The notes beneath the pieces were generated by a model that was not told the DNA's origin, searched no databases, and worked only from the letters and a program-made list of their open reading frames with translations. A stretch of 64,000 bases of DNA from Cyanidiococcus yangmingshanensis (lineage: Eukaryota > Rhodophyta > Bangiophyceae > Cyanidiales > Cyanidiaceae), in assembly GCA_013995675.1 (NCBI GenBank), contig VWRR01000010.1, positions 372,001 to 436,000 on the forward strand, given 5' to 3'. Position 1 is the first letter of the stretch. Each line of letters starts with the position of its first letter. The position numbers were made by a program, and so were the translations under genes. Shown here piece by piece: positions 1 through 10,131 of this stretch.

Positions 1-2861
1 GAAGCATCCACACACGTCTGAGCACGCGTTCTAGAAGCGCCTCCTCTTCCGATTGTAGTACTACTTGGAATGGACGAAAATCGAGTTCCAGTCGGTTCCA
101 AAACGATTCGCGTAGGCGGTTCCGGTGCATTCGATGCCGGGGCCAGCAGCCACACACACAGCAAGTGCGCTAGACGGCTTGCTCCGCTTACTTCATCCCA
201 GCTGCTGCGAGGATCTTTCAACGCATAGAGACTCTCATAGGCGAGTCCCGAACGAAGGGTTGCACCGCACGCCGCCATGAGCTGGGCAGAGACCAGGGCC
301 AGCTGGGCCCCTTCTGGCATCGCCAGGATCGTCGACATGGTTAGACGTACCGGACTCGTCTGCGGCAGGGCGTTGGCGTACTCGCGGAGCAACTCAAGCT
401 CTTTCTGGTGATACGCCTCCTCGCTGAGGCCTCGCGCCAGATGCAGACGTCGAGCAGTGTACGCTGCGCGTGAACGATGTGCCCAGGCGCCGTGAAACAA
501 CATCCGTGCCAGGGCGTAGAATGCATCCGACTCATTCATTAGTGGGGTTGTTCCAGGAGCCAGATCTTCATCGCGTGCAGACAGGTCTGCAGCAGCTCGT
601 TGCAGAGAGCGGCGAAAGCGTTCAAGAGAGAACGGTGACCATTGGTCATTGGGCATCAGGCGGGTCAGCGATTCGAGGAGCTCGTCCAGTTCCTCGGAAT
701 TGGTCGAATTCACGACTGCCGAGACAGCTCGAGTTCGTTGCGCTCGTTCCCATTCCCACCATTGAGCAGCATACCAGTCTCGATAGCTGAGACGACTCAG
801 AGCGAGCGCAGCTCGTGGGTCAGACTCGCGATCCCTGATTAACCACAGGAGCACAGGCAAAAGTCGTCGAGCGCGACGAGCCGGTTGCCAAGGATGTTGT
901 TTTAAGAGGCTCGTGAGCAGATCGAACCAGGCATCCGCCAACGCGGCTGGCCATGTCTCGCGCTCATAGGCCGAAAGCGGCATTTGTTGAAGTAGGAAGC
1001 GCAGTGTCCGGGGAGCCTCCATCAGCTCGGCTCGAACGAGTGCATCCAGTGCCCGGAGAGCGTATATCTTCGCCTCATCCATGGCGCTGGTCCTTTGTGA
1101 TCGTTGAATCACGGTTTGCAGTCCGGCCAGCATCTGAACTCCGCGTGCAGGCACTGCGGTACACAGCTGACAGGTTGCGCGCATGAAAAGCGCGCATTCT
1201 TCCGCAGAGTCAGTGCTGTCCCTTTCCAGCGCTCGCGAGAGTCCCATCTCGAGGAGACGTTGCGCTTGAGGGACCCGAACTGCCAATCGGCCGAGGAGTG
1301 CAATCCACAGACGGTGCCAGCCGAGCAGGTGTTCTTCATCCGCTCGTTGCAGAGATCCACCAAATGTGTCTCGAACAAACGGCAGAAACACATGAAAAAA
1401 CGCTGAGCGGTCCTGTACAAAACTGGCGAGACAGTCCATAAGCAGCCGAAAGTTGAGTGGTGTCACAGAAGCGCTGGAACGTAACGTCACCAGTAAAGCT
1501 GCAATAACCAAATAGATTGTTTCCGGCGGGTATCGGCTCCTTCGGCGCATTCGGATATTCAAGCGACTCAGTTTCAGCGCGACAGCTCCTTGTACTACCG
1601 GCCGACGAACCTGAAAGAGGTAACTGCAGATGAATGACACGGGGAGTTGCTCGGATTCCTGGCTCCAGAGCCAACGCGCGAGCGTCTCCGAATCTGATTC
1701 AAGCTCCACCATATCTTTGAGAGTCTGATACAAACTGTACGATTGAGGGAAGAGGTTTCGGGTACGCTCGAGCAGCGAGTCAAGAATCACGGAGCCATGC
1801 GTCAGCGTCAAGATATGTTCCTCATCCGAGTGTGCGCTCAGGAGTCGAACGCTCCAGAGAAGACGAGTCTCTGGTCGGTGCCAAGAATAGGCATCGATCC
1901 TTTGGGTATCTGTCTCAGTTCTTGGCACTGACCAGACAGCTCCATCGTTCATGATCGAAAACCATTCATGTAGTAGCAGAAGCATCTCACTAGCAGCATG
2001 TTCCGGTCCCTTGCAGGTAGGATCAGTGGAAAGCGTCGTGAATGTCGTCCGTCCGCCTAGAGTTGACGGCAGGCGTGCCGGCTTTGCACCCCGCAAAAAC
2101 GCCTCCAGTCTAGCTAGACAGAGTAGGAATGGCGGTTCATCTGGTTGAGGATATCGCTCCATGATCAGCGCCATCTCCTCGGTTGCACAGTGCTCCAGAC
2201 CGCGACGAAGCGAGAGGTAACACGCTGGGTACGCGAGTGTATCCGGCATTCCAAAGTGCAAGAAGACCCGTCGCGCTTTCGGCGATGTGCTTGGAGTCAT
2301 TACAGCGCGAAGATAGGCGAGCGCCAACTGATCACCTTGCAGAATGAGGTCGTCCGTGGGTCGCGGTGGCAAGCCGCCTCCGAGTGCATCGATGTTGGCT
2401 TCGCGCGCAGCCCAAGCGACGGCACTCGCCAGGTCTTCACGATCGCTATGTGCGGCAGCTAGAAGAAGCGTGCGAGCGCTTGCTTCATCCACCAAAGCTA
2501 GGCTCCAGATAAACTTGGCTATAAGGGTCTCGGCGCCACCCTGCAGTTGAGGCAACCAACCGCGTAGTCGTCGAGCTCGCGCCGTTCGTTCAGTGTCGGA
2601 GAGACACCGCCACGCTGACTGCAATGCTCGAAAAAAGACATGGATCTCAATCAGACGTCCATGGGATAGCAACTGTTCCACCTGATCTGTGACTGACGTT
2701 TGTTCCGTCGACGTCGGTCCTCCGCTTTCCAGGGTTGGCCGCTCAGCGTTCCGAGCCCGGGGTGGAGAGTCGGCTTGGCACCACGTTATGGCCAGCCGTC
2801 GAACGTTTCTTAGCTGTAACTGCAATGGCAACACATTTCCCACTTTATGATCAGGTTGCAT
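1..2861 (-). CDS. Large helical-repeat protein, 3' end outside window (possibly focadhesin/RST1-like)
   Basis: One minus-strand frame stays open from the ATG at 2861 to the left edge: 953 codons with no stop, so the C-terminus lies outside the window. An open frame this long is decisive for coding. The protein is rich in Leu, Ala, Arg and Trp and reads as consecutive amphipathic helices of HEAT/ARM type. I see no signal peptide, membrane segment or catalytic motif. Residues about 565-625 (ARGVQMLAGLQ followed by AKIYALRALDALVRAE) remind me of the DUF3730 region of focadhesin/RST1, a large cytosolic scaffold linked to the SKI-exosome RNA-decay system in animals and plants. That is a memory-based resemblance, not an alignment. 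It could be another large HEAT scaffold such as a nucleoporin or trafficking factor. It is transcribed divergently from the eS12 gene, 407 bp away. Confidence 0.85.
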   Translation of the reverse strand, partial: MQPDHKVGNVLPLQLQLRNVRRLAITWCQADSPPRARNAERPTLESGGPTSTEQTSVTDQVEQLLSHGRLIEIHVFFRALQSAWRCLSDTERTARARRLRGWLPQLQGGAETLIAKFIWSLALVDEASARTLLLAAAHSDREDLASAVAWAAREANIDALGGGLPPRPTDDLILQGDQLALAYLRAVMTPSTSPKARRVFLHFGMPDTLAYPACYLSLRRGLEHCATEEMALIMERYPQPDEPPFLLCLARLEAFLRGAKPARLPSTLGGRTTFTTLSTDPTCKGPEHAASEMLLLLHEWFSIMNDGAVWSVPRTETDTQRIDAYSWHRPETRLLWSVRLLSAHSDEEHILTLTHGSVILDSLLERTRNLFPQSYSLYQTLKDMVELESDSETLARWLWSQESEQLPVSFICSYLFQVRRPVVQGAVALKLSRLNIRMRRRSRYPPETIYLVIAALLVTLRSSASVTPLNFRLLMDCLASFVQDRSAFFHVFLPFVRDTFGGSLQRADEEHLLGWHRLWIALLGRLAVRVPQAQRLLEMGLSRALERDSTDSAEECALFMRATCQLCTAVPARGVQMLAGLQTVIQRSQRTSAMDEAKIYALRALDALVRAELMEAPRTLRFLLQQMPLSAYERETWPAALADAWFDLLTSLLKQHPWQPARRARRLLPVLLWLIRDRESDPRAALALSRLSYRDWYAAQWWEWERAQRTRAVSAVVNSTNSEELDELLESLTRLMPNDQWSPFSLERFRRSLQRAAADLSARDEDLAPGTTPLMNESDAFYALARMLFHGAWAHRSRAAYTARRLHLARGLSEEAYHQKELELLREYANALPQTSPVRLTMSTILAMPEGAQLALVSAQLMAACGATLRSGLAYESLYALKDPRSSWDEVSGASRLAHLLCVWLLAPASNAPEPPTRIVLEPTGTRFSSIPSSTTIGRGGASRTRAQTCVDA

Positions 2862-3268
2862 CAACCAAAACCTGCCTCAAAAGTCAAACCATTCGTCGAT
2901 AGGTTAGCGAATCATCATTTGTACCAGCGCCGAGCGACCGAGAGTCATCACCAGCGGTGTCCTTGCCTCTTTCCAGCTTCATACAATGACGAATAGAAAC
3001 GTATGAAAATAGAACGCTATGGACAACTTTAAGAGTGGCCGTCACGAACCGTCGCGCAGGAACCTTTTCCTCCCTATAAGTACGCATTAGAGCCTGTTTA
3101 TGCCAGATTTCTTTGGGTCCTCGCTGCGGCCGTGGCCCGGACGCCGCCGCGCCTCCGCCTCGAAGCATCTGGTGGCAAGCATTGACACTGCAACAGCATC
3201 GGCACTTGCGCTACGGAGACGATCGCCATCGTCGAGGACCCCATACAAGCGCCAGCTTATAAGTACTG
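2862..3268. other. Divergent intergenic region
   Basis: This 407-bp gap separates two divergently transcribed genes and must hold both promoters. A TTATAAG string at 3257-3263 sits only a few bases before the eS12 start codon, too close to be its TATA box. No other motif stands out. Confidence 0.5.
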
Positions 3269-3712
3269 ATGAGTGACAGTGCAGAGGTAGCGACAGAGGT
3301 GCCCGGAGTTCCGACACTACCTGTGCCGGTTCCCGAGGAGGAGGTTACGGACGTGAACACGGCTCTGCGGATCGTGCTGCGCAAGGCGCTTGCGCACGGC
3401 GGGCTGGCTCGTGGTCTGCGCGAGTCTGTGCGTGCGCTGGATAGTCGTAAGGCACGTTTGTGCGTGCTGGCAATGAGCTGCGACGAGCCGGCGATGACGA
3501 AACTCGTACAAGCACTCTGCGCTGAGCACGGGATCAATCTGGTCTGCGTTCCGGACGGAAAGGAGCTTGGCGAGTGGGCTGGTCTCTGTAAAGTGGACGC
3601 TGACGGCACGCCGCGGAAAGTAGTGTCGTGCTCATGTGTTGTGGTGAAAGACTTTGGGGAACCAAGCAAAGGTCTCACTTTCCTGGAGAACTATTTGAAA
3701 GAGCAGGCATAA
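3269..3712 (+). CDS. RPS12: 40S ribosomal protein eS12 (RPS12)
   Basis: A 147-residue single-exon gene for eS12, a small-subunit ribosomal protein of the L7Ae/L30e/S12e fold located at the beak of the 40S subunit. Diagnostic stretches include [21 protein letters not shown], the central [39 protein letters not shown], and the C-terminal block [20 protein letters not shown]. Length matches the family (about 130-150). The first 25 residues are Pro/Val/Glu-rich, as in other eukaryotes. The ATG at 3269 is the only sensible start. It converges with the PP2C gene, leaving 391 bp between their stop codons. Confidence 0.97.
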   Translation: MSDSAEVATEVPGVPTLPVPVPEEEVTDVNTALRIVLRKALAHGGLARGLRESVRALDSRKARLCVLAMSCDEPAMTKLVQALCAEHGINLVCVPDGKELGEWAGLCKVDADGTPRKVVSCSCVVVKDFGEPSKGLTFLENYLKEQA

Positions 3713-4103
3713 ATGTAAACGAAAACCTTTGCGTACGCCACCATCGTATATCGCCGACAAGTCAATACCCATTGGGCTCTGCTGACGAACGGGGCGCTCT
3801 GTCTCACTCGTTGCGCAGCGTGCAGTGCTATGTCGTTGCCGTTGCGCAGGGTGTTCAAGTCCGATGATTGCAGAGACGCGCTGCTCCTCGAATGCTGGAT
3901 ACGCTCACTGTAGCGCTTCTCTGTGTCGATGCCTGAACTCGGATGGCATGATGGAGATCCGTCACCCAGCAATGCATCGGGAGGGAGAACCCTTGCATCT
4001 GTCGAGTCCGGCTCGTGCAGTTCAGGCAGCTTCCGAAACCAAGACCGCCCAGTGCACTCCAATACCTCTTTTGGGGGGATATCAGAAGAGCATACCATAG
4101 AGA
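3713..4103. other. Convergent intergenic region
   Basis: These 391 bp lie between the eS12 and PP2C stop codons and hold both 3' ends. Short open frames here on either strand lack any family signature, and I see no repeat. Confidence 0.5.
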
Positions 4104-5678
4104 CTAGCGACGCGATCGCTGCAGGAAGCCAAACATCGATGGAGACCGCGTTCGATCTCGGGCATTCGCGGCACGCTGCCGCAGGTCACGTCGAGCAGAG
4201 GCCGCGTTCAGCTCCTCCTCGGGCACGTCGCCGAGAACCACCTCTGCCAGTGCTGCCTGCGCATTGGCGATCACCAGCTCATTGGAATACTCTGAAACGT
4301 CCTCCTGATCATTGTCCGGCGTGCAGGCACCTGACGAAGACGACAAGTTGGATTGGCTCGAGTCACGAGACAGCGAATTTGGCGCCAGCTCTCCCGGTGA
4401 GGTTGCTGCCAAACCGGTATCACTCACGTCCATTGCGCTAAGGTGTTCGAAGGCCTTTCCCCCATGTACAGTAACGTCGCGCATAAGCTCCGGACGCGAC
4501 AGAATGACAACGATCACACTGACATTATCGCCGGAGCCAGCTGCAAGCGCTGCATGAACAAGCGTTGTTGCCGCCGCTCGCGGATCACCACCATATCGGC
4601 GGAGGGCGGCTCGAGTGATTCGGACTGCCTCCTCGTTCGTGAGGCGGCACCAGACTCCATCGCAGGCCACGATAAGGAACTCGTCTTGGGGGTCAATTGA
4701 CCGCACTGTGATATCGGGGTCTGGAATAAGCAGATTACCGGTGATATCCAAGTGGGGGAAGAGTCGGCGAGCATGCGCCTTGAGATCCAAGTCACCTAGG
4801 GCCCTCGTCAAGGAGATGTAGCCGTTGACACCTCGCGAATTGATGAAACCTCCTGCAGCCTTGATCCGACGTACCTCCTGGGGCACCATAGGGCTATGAT
4901 CGACGCTGAGCGGTACTGCGACGCCACCCGCGGCGCAGAGCACGGTACGCGAATCGCCAACGTTACAGCAATAAATTTTGTCGTCCTTGAGAACGACCAA
5001 TGCAACCGTCGTGCCGGCATACGTTCGCTTCCGCACTGACTCTGCCAAGATCTCCTGATCAATCAAATGACAGGTCTCCGTCAGCGCTCGCTCCGTGTCC
5101 GTCGAAAAACAATCGTGGCCGAGAAGCCGCTCCAAGAAATGGTCGTGGCAGTAGTTGCTTGCAAGCTTGCCGCCGTGGCCATCGAAAACACCAAATATGC
5201 CGATCGCATCGGGGCCATCGCCAAGCACCAACGTGCAGCAGCGATCCTCCATCGTTGGACGACGGCCTTGCTCCTCCACGACGCCGTGCGCGAACGTCCG
5301 GGAGAAAGGCAACAGACGGTTTCGCGTAGACTCTCCATCAACGCCACTGCTACGACCTTTCAGACGGTTGGTGAGGTTCCGACCCGACTCGCTACGCCGC
5401 AACGGCTGAAAGAGTCGTGAGGCCGCGCGACGAAGCGAGCTCCCAAAAGAGGTACCCTCGATGCCGCTACGACTCGCGCCACTCCTCGGTATCGGCACAC
5501 CCGCCATTTCGCGCTGAATTGTATCCTTTATAGAGTTGCGTGGCGTATGCCCACTCTTGAGCTGTTCGGATGACGCTCGCTCCAACGAGTCTGCAGACAC
5601 AGTCGAGACGCTCGACGTGGACAGACGCTGCAACGAGTCGTTGACAGAGTCTAGCGGCTCCTCAAACTGAGACGGCAT
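4104..5678 (-). CDS. PPM/PP2C-type protein serine/threonine phosphatase
   Basis: A 524-residue metal-dependent PP2C phosphatase that removes phosphate from Ser/Thr on protein substrates. The catalytic domain spans about residues 128-400 with the motif series in order: RRPTMEDRCC, IFGVFDGHGG (metal-binding Asp and Gly), YAGTTVALVVL, VGDSRTVLC, LSVDHSPMVPQEVRRI, ISLTRALGDLDLK, LIVACDGVW and GSGDNVSVIVVIL (C-terminal metal-binding Asp). All expected acidic metal ligands are present, so it should be active. About 127 residues of Ser/Arg-rich, probably disordered sequence precede the domain. A Ser-rich acidic tail of about 120 residues follows; both are likely regulatory. There is no membrane segment or clear transit peptide. 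The substrate cannot be told from sequence. Confidence 0.95.
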   Translation of the reverse strand: MPSQFEEPLDSVNDSLQRLSTSSVSTVSADSLERASSEQLKSGHTPRNSIKDTIQREMAGVPIPRSGASRSGIEGTSFGSSLRRAASRLFQPLRRSESGRNLTNRLKGRSSGVDGESTRNRLLPFSRTFAHGVVEEQGRRPTMEDRCCTLVLGDGPDAIGIFGVFDGHGGKLASNYCHDHFLERLLGHDCFSTDTERALTETCHLIDQEILAESVRKRTYAGTTVALVVLKDDKIYCCNVGDSRTVLCAAGGVAVPLSVDHSPMVPQEVRRIKAAGGFINSRGVNGYISLTRALGDLDLKAHARRLFPHLDITGNLLIPDPDITVRSIDPQDEFLIVACDGVWCRLTNEEAVRITRAALRRYGGDPRAAATTLVHAALAAGSGDNVSVIVVILSRPELMRDVTVHGGKAFEHLSAMDVSDTGLAATSPGELAPNSLSRDSSQSNLSSSSGACTPDNDQEDVSEYSNELVIANAQAALAEVVLGDVPEEELNAASARRDLRQRAANARDRTRSPSMFGFLQRSRR

Positions 5679-6657
5679 GAGTGCTGAGGCGTCACAGCGT
5701 CACCCAGTAGTGCCTCCAGGTAGCTAGAGAATACGACGCGTCCCCGAGAAACGAGGTTTCGTCTGCGTAGATATCCAAGCACTTCAACAGACTCGAACGA
5801 CACCGCATGAGCTAACGATTGGTGCTCGCGCTGCCGCCCTCGCCGGGACCGATCGTGCTGATCTCTGCTGCCCCTATGCCTGCAGCGCGCCGTTGGGTGG
5901 TGGCGTGTCGCTTCCGCACACCGCCGCCGCCGTCGTCCCCTTTCCGTTGAGTCGCCAGCGACCGATCCTGCTCTTTTCTGTCATTATATGGAACATATGG
6001 ACATGGTCGTATGACGATGAGGATCGCCTGCGTGGGCGTCGCGCCCGCTGCGCATGCGCCTCTCGATGTGGAGGTACGCGCGGCCTTGGGGGACGCGTGT
6101 CGGCTCGGTTTCTCGTCCGCGAGCGCATTCGATTGAGGCTGCTGGCCTCCCAACACGTATCGGACGAGTGCACTCGATCCTGAGTTGAGCGACCCGAGAG
6201 AGATCCTACAGACGAATTTTCTTGTCGGTGCGAGTCGGTCAACGCTCCATCCATACAATTTCTGTCTGTCGGTGGTTGTATTCATGGATGTGATGCGCTG
6301 TTCGTCATCGATGAAGCGCGGTGCGCTACCGTATGCTGCGTCTGCGAGATGCGTCTGCGTCTCTGGGGGCCGTCGCCACGACCATTAGCCTGTCCATATT
6401 TGGATCGCTGCGCGTGGCGCATGCCATGGGGACCCACGCGTCACGGTCGAGCGACGCGCTCCAGAAGACCGTCTGGTGACGCGTCCATCATCATCGATGA
6501 ATCTCGTTCGGCGCCAAATCATTGTCTGTGAATATTTGTTCTGCTCGAGGACGAATTGAGTTGGGTGTTGTTTGTGACTGGTGCCTTTTGAGCCAGACTG
6601 CAGCGCCCACGCTTCAGCGAGCTTTGTTTTATTCGGTAGAGCTGGCGACGTCAACGT
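5679..6657. other. Divergent intergenic region, GC-rich
   Basis: This 979-bp gap separates the divergent PP2C and acyl-CoA oxidase genes. It contains CpG-rich blocks with short CCG/GTC triplet runs near 5920-5940. Open frames of up to 157 codons occur on the minus strand (5812-6285) but show no family signature and overlap equally long frames on both strands, so I read the stretch as promoter DNA. Confidence 0.4.
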
Positions 6658-8980
6658 ATGCGACAGCACGCGGTGAAACTGGTGGACTCGAGAGGCGCCC
6701 CTCAGACGGCGAGGTCGGTTTTGGAGCGTGGCGCACTATCCACAGAAACTGTCTCAAGTGACGTTGCACCTGCAGCAATAGCGAAACAAGCTGCTAAGAC
6801 AATGACGCGTCCGTGTGATGAAGCTAACGGCCAGATTCCACTACGAATGACGCGTGAGGTGCAAGGAAGGACGAGGCGAGTCGGGTCTGCTCCTTTGGTG
6901 AACTTTGAACGGCAACGTATGCGTGCACTGCTGGACTCGCATGATCTGTCGTTGCGAGACCAAATGTACGATCTGTTTGAACGGCACTCGGATCTGTTCA
7001 CGCCACGCTACGGACTGACGGTTCCCGAGGAACGCGAGTTGGTGATGGCGCGCTGGGCGGTCATCCGTCAAACGCAGCTGCTCAAAGGCACGTTGAGCTA
7101 TTCGCCGGTCGCAGCGAGGCCGTTATGACGCTGTCATGGAGTCCTGTGGCTACGTTGATCACTCTCTGGAGATCAAGATGGGTGTCCACTATGGACTGTT
7201 CGGGAGCAGTGTGGCGCTGTTGGGTAGTGAAGCGCAGCGTCAGCAATGGCTCGCAGACATCGAGGATGCGCGCATGATTGGCTGTTTTGCATTGACGGAA
7301 TTGGGCCACGGCTCAAATGTGCGCGGTATAGAGACCGTGGCGGCCTACGACCCTAGTCGCGAAGAGTTTGTGATCCATACACCAACCGAGACCGCACAAA
7401 AGTATTGGATTGGCGGCGCGGCCGAGACCGCTCGCTGGGCCGTTGTCTTTGCCAAGCTGATCACACCAGATGGTGTGCATCGTGGTATTCATCCGTTTCT
7501 GGTCAGGCTTCGCACCGACGATGGCGTTCTGTGTGAAGGTATCACGGTCGCTGACGTGGGTGTGAAGCAAGGCCTCAACGGCGTCGACAATGGGCGCATT
7601 TGGTTTGACCGGGTGCGCATTCCACGGACGCAGATGCTCGCTGGATATTCGCAAGTCCTTCCCGACGGATCCTATCGTTCCGCGTTCAAGTCTGGAGACG
7701 AGCAATTCGCTGCCCAGCTTGCGGCCCTGACCGGCGGGAGGGTAAGTATCAGCGTCGGCGCGGTGAATCGCATGAAGACTGGCCTGTGTATAGCGATTCG
7801 CTACGCACTGTCGCGGCGTGCCTTTGCGCCCACGGGTGACGATGAGGAGGCTGACGCGACCGCCAATGACGCCGGCAACGGTACTTCAGCTCCTGAGGAG
7901 ATGCTTTTGATGGACTACCAGTCGCATCAGATGCGCTTGCTGCCGATGCTTGCCACCACCTACGTGCTCGCGCTGGCCACCAACCGAATGAAACACCGTT
8001 GGCATCATCGGTTGCAGGATCCGAACCCCAAGGAAATCCATCTGTGGAGCTCTGGTCTCAAAGCCGTGACGACCTGGACCATGTCTGAAGTTCTCCAAGA
8101 ATGTCGAGAGTCGTGCGGTGGCATGGGTTACCTTGCCGAAAATCGGATCGGCGTTCTGAAATGCGATTTTGACGTCTATCTCACATACGAAGGCACGAAT
8201 GTTGTACTCGTTCAACAGGTTGCGCGAGCCCAGTTGGCAGCCTACACGGCGGGAAAGCTGTCGGCACCACCAGCATTGCCTGCAGATGTATCCGACGGGG
8301 AGCTCTGCGAAGAGCCCTTCATCGACACGTCGCTCGCCTGTTTGCATGAGGCGCTGTTGCGTCGACTCGCCGAGCGATTCGCCTACGAAACCAAGCAAAA
8401 TGCGTTGAAACCATTCTTTGCCTGGAACAAATCCTGCTTGGATCTGGCACTGGACGTCGGAAAGGTGTACACGTACCTGCTCGCCTATCGGATCGCCCGA
8501 GAGGAGACTCGCCAAATTGATAACGCCCCGATTCGGCAGCTCTTGGAATGGTGCTGCAGCCTCTACGGTCTGCACATACTCGACAAGCACGGTGCGCTAC
8601 TGACGCGCATGTGTGTCTACAAAGATCCCGCCTCCATGCTAGACCGCATTCACCAGCAGGTAGAGGTCTTGAGCGGTCTCCTGCGGCCGAACGCGCTCGC
8701 TCTTGTGGACGCGTTTTCGATCCCGCCGATGCTCCTGGCACCCATTGCGTTCGACTGGATCACCCGCAATGCCCGCGCCAACATCGACAAATACGCAAAA
8801 CAGCAGCGGGTCACTTGGCGTTCGTGTCAATCCGAGCAGCAAGGTTTGAAGCAAATGTCGCAGAATCCTGAAACAGCTTCGCACATCACACCAATTCAAT
8901 CTGAAAAACGCACGAGCAAAAACACCTGCGCTGCAGACTCGAGTCAGACAAGGGCCGGCTGGCGAATTCCTCGACTATGA
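6658..8980 (+). CDS. ACX: Peroxisomal acyl-CoA oxidase, one frame break
   Basis: FAD-dependent acyl-CoA oxidase, which performs the first step of peroxisomal beta-oxidation: it oxidises acyl-CoA to trans-2-enoyl-CoA and passes electrons to O2. The middle carries the FAD/substrate region [19 protein letters not shown], then [19 protein letters not shown] and [16 protein letters not shown]. The C-terminal oxidase domain holds [16 protein letters not shown] with the catalytic Glu. The N-terminal helical domain ([11 protein letters not shown]) ends at a stop at 7126. The family-matching frame resumes from about 7097 as [11 protein letters not shown], one base over, with no plausible intron. I therefore treat 6658-8980 as one gene with one extra base between 7097 and 7125. 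The C-terminus ends in PRL, a weak PTS1-like tripeptide. The long first 50 residues may start further in. Confidence 0.92.
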
Positions 8981-10131
8981 CCCGCAGACGCTTGGAATGC
9001 CGTGCCCGTATGGTGATTTCGATGCACGCTCACCCGCGACTTGGTCGGGAAAACGCAACCTCGGGTATAAACACGGATCGTGGTTCGCGTACCTATCCGA
9101 GGGGTCCCATCCGGTCTCGTCCTAACGCGCTTTGCGTCCTTGAATGACTCTAGTCCGCAACCTGACAAGCAATCATTCCTCCAAATAGGTGTCTTCTTCA
9201 TACCGCGATTACGCCTCACCGAACGAATCTCGTTATCAGCAACCATACATCATCCGAGACGACTCGTCATTATGCGTGTGCGCGCATCGTCACGAGGCCG
9301 GCTGCCCGATGTCGATGTCGCGTGCTCCTCCCTCGGTCGATCGACAGGTACCTCGATAGAGCCTTCGTTCTCGACGTCCACAGATAAGACATCCCTCTGG
9401 ACGTAGAGCGTGTGCTAGAACGCCACAGCGGACGACTGGCATACCTTGACCGCCTCCGAGTCGTGAAGCGCCCGCCAGCTCAGCCTCTACGACAATGAAC
9501 ACCCATTCGATCAGGGAAATAGCAACATTGACGGCGTTCTAAGACATGGAATCATCATGAAGGAGCCAACGCACAAGGTGATTTTAGACACATGATCGAA
9601 ACGACACCGTACACGCCCCTCAAACGGCATCATCGGTGGCGTTCTCCTCAACAAGCGCCTCTGGCCCGGGGATCACACGCCCGCCGATCGAATCGATGCC
9701 AGGGTGTCGTCGCCGGATTCGCATGGCCCATGGTGACGCGGCCACCGTCTCGCGCGTCATCGCACCCACCCAATCGTCGAAGACGGCATGCATGGCCGGT
9801 ATGCAGACCCGTGATCGCGCTCCCCAATGGATTCGAAACGGAGCCGCGCCCGTGTCCTGATCCGGCAGGCGCCGGCGCGATCTCGCCTGGCGTGCGTGCG
9901 TGCGTGCGTCTCCACACGCCAAAGCGGATGCGTCTCCCGTGCTTCGGCGGAGCGCTGCCGTGCGGGGCCGCCGCCGACGTCGATGCCGGCAGCAGCACCA
10001 GTCGTTGCTGCGCAGCGCACGTCTACTCTCATCGTGTGCGCTACTTTGTTGAGTTGCGAACAGGCCGTTGTTCAACGTCGACTGGATTGTGTGTTCCGGC
10101 AAAGTGGGAGCTATGAAGGATATAGGTGCTC
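8981..10131. other. Intergenic region with a (GCGT)5 microsatellite
   Basis: This is a 1.15-kb gap between two plus-strand genes. A perfect (GCGT)5 tract occupies 9890-9909. The surrounding 9600-10100 is strongly GC-rich and open in several frames on both strands (up to 174 codons), which is what GC-rich DNA gives by chance. A TATAAA string occurs at 9064-9069. I see no convincing gene. Confidence 0.4.
9890..9909. repeat. (GCGT)5 microsatellite
   Basis: Five perfect tandem copies of the tetranucleotide GCGT lie in the GC-rich leader region about 220 bp upstream of the translocator gene. Confidence 0.9.

Noticed and set aside
5812-6285. 157-codon minus-strand frame in the PP2C upstream region
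   Set aside because: Low-complexity Arg/Gly/Thr sequence with overlapping frames on both strands; better explained as promoter DNA.
7753-7763. GTAAGT in the acyl-CoA oxidase gene, as a splice donor
   Set aside because: It encodes conserved residues of the [12 protein letters not shown] block in frame, so no intron is needed.
9592-10116. Long overlapping frames on both strands (174 and 160 codons)
   Set aside because: Both are Arg/Cys/His-rich with no signature, lie over a GC-rich microsatellite region and mirror one another, as expected by chance.
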